Shown here one piece after another: positions 16,792-24,447 of a DNA stretch of 64,000 nucleotides. Position 1 is the stretch's first letter, and each line of letters starts with the position of its first letter. The position numbers were made by a program, and so were the translations under genes. The stretch comes from Sulfitobacter sp. OXR-159 (GTDB taxonomy: Bacteria > Pseudomonadota > Alphaproteobacteria > Rhodobacterales > Rhodobacteraceae). The stretch is from the NCBI RefSeq assembly GCF_034377145.1, contig NZ_CP139709.1:127539-191538 (forward strand), written 5' to 3'. Below the pieces are notes generated by a model. That model was not told where the DNA came from. It made no database searches and was given only the letters and a program-made list of their open reading frames with translations.

Positions 16792-18011
16792 TGTCGCGGT
16801 TTGATGCCGCTCCTTTGATAGCATTTATTGCAGCAAAGGAGACGAACTATGGGACTGAAACGAACGAACGAGTTCCGAGTTGACGCGGCCCGGATCGCGC
16901 TGACTAGTGGCCTAACACGCAAGCAGGTGGCATCGGATTTAGGGGTTGGCCTATCGACCTTGAACAAATGGGTTACGGCGCATCGTGACACTGATGTTGT
17001 GCCAGACCAGAACTTGGATCTTGCCCGTGAGAATGAGCGACTTCGCCGTGAGAACCCCATTCTCAAGGAGGAGAGGAATATCTTAAAAAAAGCCACAGCC
17101 TTCTTCGCGAGCCAAAAAACATGTGGTTCCGGTTTATCGAAGAGCATGGCTGCGAATTCCCAACCAACCGCCTTTGTCAGGTTCTGGATGTCAGCGCTCG
17201 TAGTCTGCGCGCATATCGCAGCCGCCCGGCCAGCCAAAGGCAACGGACTGACATGGTTGTCCTGGCCCACATCAAGGAACAATCCCGCCTCAGCCTGGGC
17301 AGCTACGACAGGCCGCGAATGACCGAAGAGCTGAAAGAGCTTGGCTGGAACGTTCGGCACCGTCGCGTCGGTCGGCTGATGCGTGAGAATGGCATACGGG
17401 TTGACGGTCGAAGAGATACAAGGTGACGACCGACAGCAACCACGTCTCCAACATCGCCCCAAACCTGCTGAACCGGGACTTCCATGCCAATAAACCAAAC
17501 CAGAAGTGGGCCGGTGACATCGGCTATGTCTGGACGCGTGAAGGGTGGCTCTACCTGACTGTCATTCTTGATCTGCATTCACGGCGGGTGATCGGTTGGG
17601 CGGTGAGCTATCGCATGAAACGTGACTTGGCGATCCGGGCATTGAGGATGGCTGTCGCCCTGCGGCAGCGCCGCCCAAGGGCTGCATTCACCACACGGAC
17701 AGGGGTAGCTAATAGTGTTCGCACGATTATCAGAAACTGCTGCGTCAACACGGCTTCCAAGTATCCATGAGCGGCAAAGGCAACTGCTATGATAACTCGG
17801 CGGACGAAACCTTCTTCAAAACGATCAAGGCGGAACTGATTCGGCGAAAGTCGTGGAAGACCCGCCGAGAAGCAGAGCTGGCCATCTTCCAGTATATCAA
17901 CAGCTCCTACAATTCGCGCCGAAGGCACTCAGCACTGGGCTGGAAAAGCCCCATCGCTTTCGAACGGAAAGTGGCATAAACGAGCACTTGGGGCAGCACT
18001 AAAGCGTGGCA
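16792..18011 (+). mobile_element. IS3-family insertion sequence, inactivated
   Basis: A 1220-bp element. The imperfect terminal repeats can be aligned: the left end starts TGTCGCGGTTTGATGCCGCT (16792) and the complement of the right end starts TGCCACGCTTTAGTGCTGCC (ending at 18011), about 16 matches in 22. It carries the orfA/orfB transposase pair, now broken, and interrupts an IS30-family fragment on its left. No target duplication is evident. Boundaries rest on the repeat alignment alone. Confidence 0.7.
16849..17979 (+). pseudogene. IS3-family transposase OrfA-OrfB with frameshift and nonsense mutations
   Basis: OrfA starts at the ATG at 16849 (AAAGGA upstream) and encodes a helix-turn-helix and leucine-zipper region (FRVDAARIALTSGLTRKQV, LARENERLRREN). 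OrfB continues in another frame from about 17115 (FIEEHGCEFPTNRLCQVLDV) and holds the DDE integrase core. Near 17407 a base is lost, so SKRYKVTTDSN falls in a new frame. At about 17709-17714 the expected HHTDRGSQYCS reads GS followed by TAA TAG, removing two codons by point mutation, and the remainder (GNCYDNSADETFFKTIKAEL, YNSRRRHSALGWKSP) is still readable. These changes make the transposase non-functional. Confidence 0.85.
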
Positions 18012-18121
18012 GGTCCAGATCGGTGCGGCCTCGTTGCAGGGCCGCGCCTAGGCTTTAGCTTGCGGGTGTCGCGACGATGGCGTCTTGGAAGCTACGGACG
18101 ATTTCGGTACCGCCCTCGGAA

Positions 18122-18937
18122 TCAACCTTTGTGGACCTTCCAGTCGGTTGCTGGTCGGTCGCTTAGGCTGATTATGGAAGCCGCTTCGGCTCGACTTTTG
18201 CAGCGGTAGTCTTGGGTAAAGTAAATCCCGTCATCGCGTTTTACCGTCCATCTCCAGCGATCTAGAATTCCTAGGCGCCAGAGGGATACGGCTTTATCCA
18301 TACTACGCGACAGGCGTCCATCTATGTCTGAACGCCGCTTTATCGACTTAGGCAGTCGCGATCCTTTCAAAATTGTTATCCCCCGGCCTGCCGAAGACGC
18401 TATGGCAAAACTATCTTCCCTTTCAGATCCGATCTGATGTGTGACCCTTGTCTGGCGGGTAGGGGTTGGGTCGAAGTGCCGGGCGCTTTCAATGTATCCC
18501 TCGGCATCGAAGAGGATGCTTTGCAGAAGCATAGACATGGCCGGGTTTGCCGAGTAGCTATAAGCATCGTGGCCTTTGACCCAGAGGCTTCTCTCGTTGC
18601 TCCACTTTGCCCAAGGCCAGCACTTCCATGCTTGCCGCAGCGCACGAATCTCTAGCTCTTTTAGAATTTCGAACTCCACATAGCCACTAAGGCGATAAAT
18701 TAGAACGTAGCTATAGTTTTGCCGCAGTCGTCGCTGTTGAATTATCCTTTCAACGATATTTTCTGACAGACCTAAGTAGACGAAATGTGGAGGGCTGTCT
18801 TTGTAGAACAAATAAAGACCATAGCCGGTTCTGCCGATCTCCCTGCGGTTAAGGGAGGATACGTGAACCCTTTGAGGCACGAGGTTCTCTTTGCTGAACT
18901 GGATCTCCATCTCTTGGGTTCGGCTTACAAAACTCAT
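18122..18937 (-). CDS. GIY-YIG-like nuclease-fold protein with DUF4357-like C-terminus
   Basis: A 271-aa protein. Residues about 38-110 fit a GIY-YIG-type fold: GYGLYLFYK, FVYLGLSENIVERI and the later conserved Glu in ELEIRALRQAW. The C-terminal ~80 residues (ILKGSRLPKS, then SRAEAASIISLSDRP and DWKVH) resemble the DUF4357 domain, which in other proteins follows GIY-YIG or restriction/modification-like modules. The GIY strand is degenerate (GLYLFY), so catalytic activity is uncertain. Its start overlaps the end of a possible 61-aa frame by ATGA, and AAGGAACG lies just upstream. It is the last gene of the hipA-phosphoesterase operon, which suggests a stress or defence function by association only. 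Confidence 0.6.
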   Translation of the reverse strand: MSFVSRTQEMEIQFSKENLVPQRVHVSSLNRREIGRTGYGLYLFYKDSPPHFVYLGLSENIVERIIQQRRLRQNYSYVLIYRLSGYVEFEILKELEIRALRQAWKCWPWAKWSNERSLWVKGHDAYSYSANPAMSMLLQSILFDAEGYIESARHFDPTPTRQTRVTHQIGSEREDSFAIASSAGRGITILKGSRLPKSIKRRSDIDGRLSRSMDKAVSLWRLGILDRWRWTVKRDDGIYFTQDYRCKSRAEAASIISLSDRPATDWKVHKG

Positions 18938-19119
18938 GATCGTTCCTTGGCATGTTGAATTACACGTCTCCGCATCGGATAGGGCCTCGCTTTGCGAGGG
19001 TGGGTAGCCTGATAGGGTAGGGGGATCGTTCCCAACACTTTACAGCCCCCTCCTTTCGGTGGCGCAGGGGAGGTGAACAGGTGCCCGGTCCGTTGTTCAG
19101 CAACAGCCATGCTGATCAT
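18934..19119 (-). CDS. possible small coupled ORF between phosphoesterase and GIY-YIG genes
   Basis: A 61-codon frame whose start and stop both overlap the flanking genes by ATGA, the arrangement expected of translational coupling. The product (starts MISMAVAEQRTGHLF, ends RRRVIQHAKERS) is basic and Pro-rich with no known domain. A short hairpin (CCTCGCAAAGCGAGG, complement) lies inside. It may instead be a transcribed spacer, and only the overlaps argue for a gene. Confidence 0.35.
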   Translation of the reverse strand: MISMAVAEQRTGHLFTSPAPPKGGGCKVLGTIPLPYQATHPRKARPYPMRRRVIQHAKERS

Positions 19120-19937
19120 TTCGGCTCTCCTGCTGAAGATCTGAGGTCAATAAGACCCCTGAGGAGGAACTTGGCCTCTTCTGCTGGTTGCACCTCGCGG
19201 GGGTATCCAAGCGAGACGTTGCGTAGGGTGGTCCGGCCGGTAGTCGCTTCCGCACGGACATGCGTATGCCCGAAGAGCCAGGCCTCAGGCTGAGCGGTTT
19301 CGATCAGAGAGCGCAAATCAGAGGCATAGGCTGGATCGCTATTTTGATGGGCGCTGGAAACGAGAGCGGGGTGCGGACAATGGTGGGTGACCACCATTGT
19401 CCGGCCGACAAATGGCTCGGCCAACTGTTCCTCTAACCACATACGATGGTCTGAATGGATATTTGCCGTATCTAGGGGTCGTATCCGCCGATATCCCGCA
19501 TCTTTGAGGCGGATGTATAGGTAGTCATTCATAGTGGTCTGCGCGACCTTCATGGCTGTGGTCGGATCGCCATGCAGCTGGAAGTCCGTCCACAGCGTGC
19601 AGCTTAGGATTCTGAGGTCCCCGTTAAGATATACTGCTTTTTGTGCGAGATGGGGGCCATGCTCAAAGCAGAGTTTGGCGAGCCTGGGTTCATCATCGAG
19701 GACAAAATCGTAGTAATCATGGTTGCCTGGGACGACATGCACACGTCTGAGATCGATGTATTTTCCGATATGCACAAAGGCTTTTGGCCAGCGTACTTTT
19801 GGTTTGTTGGTAACATCACCTGCTAGGAAGAGTGCATCAAGAGAGGCTAATAGATCGGGATCGAGGGCGGCAAACGGATCGCGGCCCTCATTGAGCCAGC
19901 GATCAAGATGTAGGTCGGCGAGAACAAGAACAGACAT
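19116..19937 (-). CDS. calcineurin-like metallophosphoesterase
   Basis: A 273-aa protein with every motif of the metallophosphoesterase superfamily: DLHLD at the N-terminus, GDVTN, GNHDYY, THHCPHP and GHTHV. These bind two divalent metals and hydrolyse phosphoesters; substrates in the family range from phosphoproteins to nucleic acids and cyclic nucleotides, so none is assigned. There is no signal peptide, so it should be cytoplasmic. It starts 12 bp after the stop of a HipA-like kinase, pointing to one operon. A kinase and a phosphoesterase in tandem could act on the same target, but this is inference. Confidence 0.85.
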   Translation of the reverse strand: MSVLVLADLHLDRWLNEGRDPFAALDPDLLASLDALFLAGDVTNKPKVRWPKAFVHIGKYIDLRRVHVVPGNHDYYDFVLDDEPRLAKLCFEHGPHLAQKAVYLNGDLRILSCTLWTDFQLHGDPTTAMKVAQTTMNDYLYIRLKDAGYRRIRPLDTANIHSDHRMWLEEQLAEPFVGRTMVVTHHCPHPALVSSAHQNSDPAYASDLRSLIETAQPEAWLFGHTHVRAEATTGRTTLRNVSLGYPREVQPAEEAKFLLRGLIDLRSSAGEPK

Positions 19938-19949
19938 GACAGGCTTCCA

Positions 19950-21242
19950 CTAGAACGCGCGCGGTGAAGGGAGTTCGGGAACCGGCCCAAAACCTTCGAA
20001 TGCATATGGGTTGAACACTTGCCTTCCGGCAAAAGCGTCTCGGTCTTTTTGTGCAAGACAGGCCGCATCGCAGGCATCTGACCAGGCCGCAACTATCGTT
20101 TCTACCTGTTGATCAACGATTTGGCGGAACTGCTTGTTGCTGATGCCGAACAAGGGGGCAATCGCGGCGGCGTTTCGCAATTGCGCTGCGCGGGAGCCAT
20201 TTGCCAGTGTCATCGCTTGCCCTGCTTCATGGGATGTGCGGCGTTGCGGCGCGATATCATAGGCTGGTGTCAACTCGAGAGACCGTCCGTTGGTGAACGC
20301 TGCGTGGTTTCGGGCATGATCGTCTGAGTTGCCGACGAGGATATTGAAGGCGAGCCTTTTGAGCATTTCCACCTGATCGCGCTGTGGATCGCGGAATTGG
20401 GTTTCGATAATTTGAGCCAGTTCGCCATAGGAGATGTGATGCGCAGAGATTTCCGTTTCCTGGGTCCATGTCAGCGCGCTGACCATGGCCCGGCGCGTCT
20501 GGCTGCCGTCAGGGTGAGGCTTGCGGTCGAACCTCTCTACGAGCAAAACATCCACCTTGCCCAGTTTGGCGATTGCCACCGGTGCCACGTTGAGGCCTGC
20601 TAAGGCCGCCAGCCTCATCGCTATGTATTCGCCGGCGATGACCGGATAAGTGTCGTCTTCGGCTGGGAATTTGGCGATATATTTTCTGCCGGTTTCTGCT
20701 TGGGTATAGAGGGCTTTTGGCCTGGCCCCGCCCACGGATGCGCAGTGCGGGATCAAGCGCATCAGGTCTTGTGAGATCGCTTCGCCCCGCTCAATCTGCT
20801 GCGAGAGGCGGAACAGTTCTCCCAGAGCGATTGTGTCATCGGCCCTTTGAGATAGGGTGTGGCCTTTGCGCTGGAATTCTAAGGCGCCGATGCGGTCCGA
20901 GTTCGAGCCAAGCATGACGGTGATGTCATCAAGGTCGTCTTCGCGGACCCTGGGCCTGGGTGGATTGCTGAGTTTGGCGGCAATGGCGCGACGCCCCCAT
21001 CTATCTGGCAGAGCGTCTCTCAGACTGGGTGCAAGCTGGTGCGGTTCTGCCGGGTAATGTTTGCGATGGATGAGAGGCAGGTCTGCTTGGAATATTGGTA
21101 TGGCGTGTTTCAGAAGGAGATAGCCGGGGTCGTAGACGAATGATGTCGAGGCACCTTCAGAGCGCACCTGACCTGCAAGCACCGCTTCGGGCTGACCTGG
21201 TAGCCAGATCAAAACATCGAGGTCTTCAAGATGCTCGGGCAT
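19950..21242 (-). CDS. hipA: HipA-family serine/threonine kinase
   Basis: About 430 aa. The ATG at 21242 (MPEHLEDLDVLIWLPGQ) has AAGAG seven bases upstream; another ATG two codons earlier is possible. The N-terminal HipA domain (GQVRSEG...SFVYDPGYLL, LRDALPDRWGRR) precedes the kinase domain with the Gly-rich loop VGGARPKALY, the ATP lysine in YIAKFP, the catalytic NILVGNSDDHARNH and the metal motif PAYDIAP. HipA kinases phosphorylate glutamyl-tRNA synthetase or other targets and cause growth arrest. Normally a HipB/XRE antitoxin gene sits directly upstream, but none is visible in the 380 bp before this gene. Downstream genes on the same strand are a metallophosphoesterase and a GIY-YIG protein. 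Confidence 0.9.
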   Translation of the reverse strand: MPEHLEDLDVLIWLPGQPEAVLAGQVRSEGASTSFVYDPGYLLLKHAIPIFQADLPLIHRKHYPAEPHQLAPSLRDALPDRWGRRAIAAKLSNPPRPRVREDDLDDITVMLGSNSDRIGALEFQRKGHTLSQRADDTIALGELFRLSQQIERGEAISQDLMRLIPHCASVGGARPKALYTQAETGRKYIAKFPAEDDTYPVIAGEYIAMRLAALAGLNVAPVAIAKLGKVDVLLVERFDRKPHPDGSQTRRAMVSALTWTQETEISAHHISYGELAQIIETQFRDPQRDQVEMLKRLAFNILVGNSDDHARNHAAFTNGRSLELTPAYDIAPQRRTSHEAGQAMTLANGSRAAQLRNAAAIAPLFGISNKQFRQIVDQQVETIVAAWSDACDAACLAQKDRDAFAGRQVFNPYAFEGFGPVPELPSPRAF

Positions 21243-21625
21243 TGTCATTCTCTTATGCGGGCGTGCGCCGGCCGCGGGCCAAGAGCCCGTCACCGTGGTG
21301 CGCGGAGGGGTTAAGATGCGGATTTTTTCGAGGGGATTGTGCCCCTTTAGAATGAGTTAACCGACGAAAAGCCGACGGTGCAACATGAAAAATACATACT
21401 TTTCAATGGCTTATCATTTTTCAGGAAGCGATATTGCGGCCTAAGGTGTTGAAGCGGCGCCATTTTGCCCTGCTGGCCCTCAATTTTTTCGCAAGGAAGG
21501 AGGCGCAAGTTTTTTTGAGATGCGGTTGGTCTGCCTTGATCCGGATGGTTTCATCAGGTGCTCTCGGCTCGCTACGCGTCGCCCGCCGGCGAGCGCTGCG
21601 CCCCCAAAAGCTAGTCCAGGTCTTC
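21243..21625. other. stretch without a confident gene, upstream of hipA
   Basis: About 380 bp that should contain the hipA promoter. Overlapping open frames on both strands (21421-21666 minus, 21434-22045 plus) have no domain and look like shadows. No XRE/HipB-like helix-turn-helix was found here. Confidence 0.4.
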
Positions 21626-22426
21626 CTATTTAAACCAGGGTGTCCGTCCTTTTGTGGCTCCGCCAAGAAGCACCCCGATGCACAAGGTGATGCAAAGCAG
21701 TACCCATGTGGAGGTCCGCGCAGGGATGAGGCTCGAAAGGGTTGTCAAATAGGGGGGCTTGGGGCTGGAGTGCTGGCGTTCCGGGGCCATCCACAAGGGC
21801 ACGGCACAGACCGCGCGGTTGTCTTCGGCCAGATAGCTTTGGGGCCCGCCATTGTGACAATGTTCCCAAAGGGTGTCGTCGATGTTCGGGTTGCTTTCAA
21901 TGAGGGCCAACCAGGTAGAGGCATCGGCGCGCGGAAGAACATGTGCATATTGCGGGTCGAGATCATGCACTTCTTGTTTCCCGAGGGCGTAGCCAAACAG
22001 GCCCGCCAACCCGCCGAGCATCACGCAGATCAACCCAATATGTAGCGCGGCCCGCGTGAGATTGCGGATGTCAGCCCTTGCGGCTGAGCGCTTAAGGGTC
22101 TCATCTATGAGGGTGTTCATCTGCTGGCTCAGCCCGGCCTGCAGCGCTGCATTGCGTTTATTGATATCAGCGGTGACCTTGCCGGTGATTTTTTTGGCCA
22201 GGGTGGCGGTTACGCCTTCAAGCTGGCGCGGCAGTTTTTCAAGAGCGGCCATAACCTCGGTGCCGCGCCCTTCCATGATCGCATCCTGAGCGGTCAGAAT
22301 TGCCAAAGGATCATCGGGATTATGGCCGGCGTGATAAACCCGGCCGCGGATGTCAGCGCGCTGCGCGTCGGTCAAGCTGTATGCGTTCAAGAAATGATCG
22401 AGCCTATCATGGGGACGGTCAGGCAT
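21626..22426 (-). CDS. mobilisation-module membrane protein, unknown family
   Basis: A 266-aa protein beginning at the ATG at 22426 (MPDRPHDRLDHFLNAYSLTD), which overlaps the upstream ATPase gene by 8 bp. Residues 1-130 are soluble and helical (DAIMEGRGTEVMAALEKLP, then an Asn/Gln-rich coiled-coil region). One transmembrane segment follows (HIGLICVMLGGLAGLFGYAL, about 155-175), then a loop with two Cys, and a second membrane segment near the C-terminus (WVLLCITLCIGVLLGG). This topology resembles small membrane proteins encoded with relaxases on mobilisable plasmids. The coupling to a P-loop ATPase and a TraK-like gene supports a role in transfer, but no specific homologue is recognised. Confidence 0.65.
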   Translation of the reverse strand: MPDRPHDRLDHFLNAYSLTDAQRADIRGRVYHAGHNPDDPLAILTAQDAIMEGRGTEVMAALEKLPRQLEGVTATLAKKITGKVTADINKRNAALQAGLSQQMNTLIDETLKRSAARADIRNLTRAALHIGLICVMLGGLAGLFGYALGKQEVHDLDPQYAHVLPRADASTWLALIESNPNIDDTLWEHCHNGGPQSYLAEDNRAVCAVPLWMAPERQHSSPKPPYLTTLSSLIPARTSTWVLLCITLCIGVLLGGATKGRTPWFK

Positions 22427-23249
22427 TTTGCACCCCCAAGATCGCGCCCACTTCGGGGGTGATTGCGTTTGTGAAGGCGGTCGTGAACTGACGGATACGC
22501 TGGCGGTCGACCAGATCGAGCTTGGGGGTATGGATTGCCTCAGAGAACGGCATGTTGAGATTTTTCGTAAGGGCGAGCGTCCGTTCATTCATATGCGGCA
22601 AGACCATTTCCGCGCCGCCTTGGGCCAAGAGACGGCCGCGGGTCTTGCCGCCGGCTTCATGCCCGTCTTTATGTTTGATCCCATACCAGAAGGGGTAGTC
22701 ATCTTTCTGCAGCAGACCGCGCTGGTTCAGGATCGCAATATGTCCGGCGATGCGACCAAGCTCACCCAGGCCCTCGATCATGTCCAGATGGACAGCGACG
22801 GATTCAACGGTGGCCTTGTCGGGGGTGATGAGATGGCAAAAGACGGGGTAGATATTGAGGTCTGCAAAAACCGCGAAGAGGTTTTCCAGGCCGCCCTGGT
22901 CATCAAAGATACGCTTGAGATCCGCGAGCGCCCCTCCGGCGAGATCATGCAGGTTCGTCCCTTTATGATGCTCAGCGGACTGGATCAGCGTGTCACGACT
23001 TTCTTCGCGCACATTGTAGGCCAAGACGCCCGTCAACGGATCCTGAGACGCGCTCATCATGCCGCCCTCGCGGGTCGCATGCATGGCCGAGAGCGTTCCG
23101 ATGGCGCCGTCGCCGTCATATGCGCCGGTAGGGTGGCCCTGGGTGCGCAGGTGATCAAGAAGCGCGCAAGCAAAGAGGCTTTTGCCGGTGCCTCCTTTCA
23201 AAGAGGTGGTCATCAACAGTGTGGCTGCGGGGGTGGGGAGATTAGGCAT
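22419..23249 (-). CDS. ParA/MinD-like P-loop ATPase of the mobilisation module
   Basis: A 276-aa protein with a deviant Walker A motif near residue 15 (TTSLKGGTGKSLFACAL), an A'-like segment (GAYDGDGAIGTL) in which the usual D-x-D-x-Q is altered, and otherwise an unusual body (HHKGTNLHDLAGGALADL, FADLNIYPVFCHLITPDKA). It belongs to the SIMIBI ATPase class. Members of this class are encoded in mobilisation regions of several plasmids, where they may help position the plasmid or load the transfer complex. It is transcribed away from the relaxase operon, with the TraK-like gene 18 bp upstream and the membrane-protein gene overlapping downstream. It is distinct from the segregation ParA at 11661. 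Confidence 0.75.
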   Translation of the reverse strand: MPNLPTPAATLLMTTSLKGGTGKSLFACALLDHLRTQGHPTGAYDGDGAIGTLSAMHATREGGMMSASQDPLTGVLAYNVREESRDTLIQSAEHHKGTNLHDLAGGALADLKRIFDDQGGLENLFAVFADLNIYPVFCHLITPDKATVESVAVHLDMIEGLGELGRIAGHIAILNQRGLLQKDDYPFWYGIKHKDGHEAGGKTRGRLLAQGGAEMVLPHMNERTLALTKNLNMPFSEAIHTPKLDLVDRQRIRQFTTAFTNAITPEVGAILGVQNA

Positions 23250-23267
23250 GGGGGCGTCTTTCTATGT

Positions 23268-23732
23268 TTAGAGTTCGTTGTCGGGTCTTGGCGTGAACGT
23301 GGAAGAAGAAGGGGAGGGCGGGGTCTTTTTTGCGGGCATGGGCGCGCTTTGGCGCGGGGCAGGGGGGCTGGGGAGATGATCGGCGCGCAGCTCATTGCTG
23401 TTCGGAGGCGCGATCTTGGCCCGTACGATCCCTTTACAGATGCGCAGGATATCCGCGTCGCTGGTCTCCTGAATGCCTTCATCGCGCGCTTGGCGTTCAG
23501 CCGAAACGATCCGCGCGATGTAATTGCGCAGCGTCCCTTCAGCGATATGGAGGTGTTGCTCGCCAAGCCATTTTTTGATCTGGCTGGTGGCATGGCCTTT
23601 GTCGCGCAATTCCAGGATTGTTTTGCGCAGCGCGATAACGCGTTCCAGAAGGGACCGTTCAGGGGATTTTGCGGCCTCTTGGGCCCGCTGTTTCAGGCCG
23701 CAAGCGATTTCGGCGTCGTTGATATGTGTCAT
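23268..23732 (-). CDS. TraK-like DNA-binding accessory protein
   Basis: A 154-aa protein. Residues about 25-75 contain a helix-turn-helix-like pattern (ILELRDKGHATSQIKKWL, then HIAEGTLRNYIARI) that recalls small oriT-binding accessory proteins such as TraK of IncP plasmids. The C-terminal 45 residues are Pro/Ser-rich and probably disordered. It is the first gene of a three-gene minus-strand operon that starts right beside the candidate oriT and is divergent from the MobC-like gene. Binding to oriT repeats to help the relaxase is the natural inference. The family assignment rests on pattern and context, not on strong identity. Confidence 0.6.
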   Translation of the reverse strand: MTHINDAEIACGLKQRAQEAAKSPERSLLERVIALRKTILELRDKGHATSQIKKWLGEQHLHIAEGTLRNYIARIVSAERQARDEGIQETSDADILRICKGIVRAKIAPPNSNELRADHLPSPPAPRQSAPMPAKKTPPSPSSSTFTPRPDNEL

Positions 23733-24045
23733 GGCATTTGCTCGATCTACGTAAAATTCTCCTCACCATAATACGGTGATCGGCTGAAAATTTTGAGCAC
23801 CAGAATGCGCCTGAATGCATTAAGCTGTGGAAAACCCCCTTTGAATTCATAGACCTGAGGGGTGGGGCACTGCTAATGCGCTTGTGATGCGCTTGTGGTG
23901 CGCTGCAAGTGCAGACAGGTGCGCAGAGGGTGCGGCGGGATGGGGCGTAAGTGCTTTGGAAGTGCGATCTTGCTGAATAGGTCTGGCAGCAAGGCTCCTC
24001 GCACCGCGGGGGTAAAACGCAAATTCCGCAGCAGAAAGACCCGCC
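23733..24045. other. candidate oriT region between divergent mobilisation operons
   Basis: A 313-bp gap between the TraK-like gene (minus) and the MobC-like gene (plus), the normal location of oriT in mobilisation modules. It contains tandem 11-bp repeats at 23876-23908 and a second repeat pair with AAGTGC spaced 12 bp apart (around 23949-23967). A nick site cannot be identified by eye. Promoters for both operons should also lie here. Confidence 0.55.
23876..23908. repeat. 11-bp tandem direct repeats in candidate oriT
   Basis: ATGCGCTTGTG occurs at 23876-23886 and again at 23887-23897 with no gap, followed by a degenerate third copy GTGCGCTGCAA (23898-23908). The one-helical-turn period is typical of binding sites for oriT accessory proteins. 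Confidence 0.65.
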
Positions 24046-24447
24046 ATGCCCCGGCCCCAAAAAGACCCCTCAGACCGCCGCCAACGATGGGATGCGCTCT
24101 ATGTCACACCTGCAGAGCGTGCGTCGATCCAATCCAAAGCGAAGAAGGCTGACCTTTCAGTAAGCCGCTACCTTGTCGCGCTTCATGCAAAGAACCAGGT
24201 GAGCAACCGTAGCGACTGGCGTCGCAACATTCAGCTTTTGAACGTTGTCACTGAGCAGCTGGGACTGATCGCAAGATCGATCCCTCAAGAGCCCAGGACT
24301 GCGGAGGCGTGCGACGAACTTGCCGGGCGCCTAGAGATTGCAGCATCACTGCTGGAGATTGAGCGTTTGATCCGAAGCCAGGTCATGCCATGGCAAGGGC
24401 CGCGGCAGCTGGACCCCGTAGATCACGCGAAGGCCGCGCCATGCTGA
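24046..24447 (+). CDS. MobC-like relaxosome accessory protein
   Basis: A 133-aa protein with an N-terminal ribbon-helix-helix region (RWDALYVTPAERASIQSKA, LSVSRYLVALHAKN) and a C-terminal helical part (NVVTEQLGLIARSI, ELAGRLEIAASLLEIERLI). This is the layout of MobC/MbeC-type proteins, which bind oriT and recruit the relaxase. Its last codons overlap the relaxase start by 7 bp, so the two are translationally coupled. Located directly after the repeat-rich oriT candidate. Fairly sure of the type; the exact MobC subfamily is not resolved. Confidence 0.75.
   Translation: MPRPQKDPSDRRQRWDALYVTPAERASIQSKAKKADLSVSRYLVALHAKNQVSNRSDWRRNIQLLNVVTEQLGLIARSIPQEPRTAEACDELAGRLEIAASLLEIERLIRSQVMPWQGPRQLDPVDHAKAAPC

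Noticed and set aside
21434..22045. 203-codon plus-strand frame upstream of hipA, considered as a missing antitoxin
   Set aside because: No helix-turn-helix, and largely antisense to the membrane-protein gene.
22428..23771. 447-codon plus-strand open frame across the mobilisation accessory genes
   Set aside because: It is antisense to the P-loop ATPase and TraK-like genes, which have clear motifs and coupling; the frame is a G/C-bias shadow.
23876..23908. CRISPR-like repeats
   Set aside because: The 11-bp repeats are contiguous with no spacers and no cas genes are present; they fit an oriT better.
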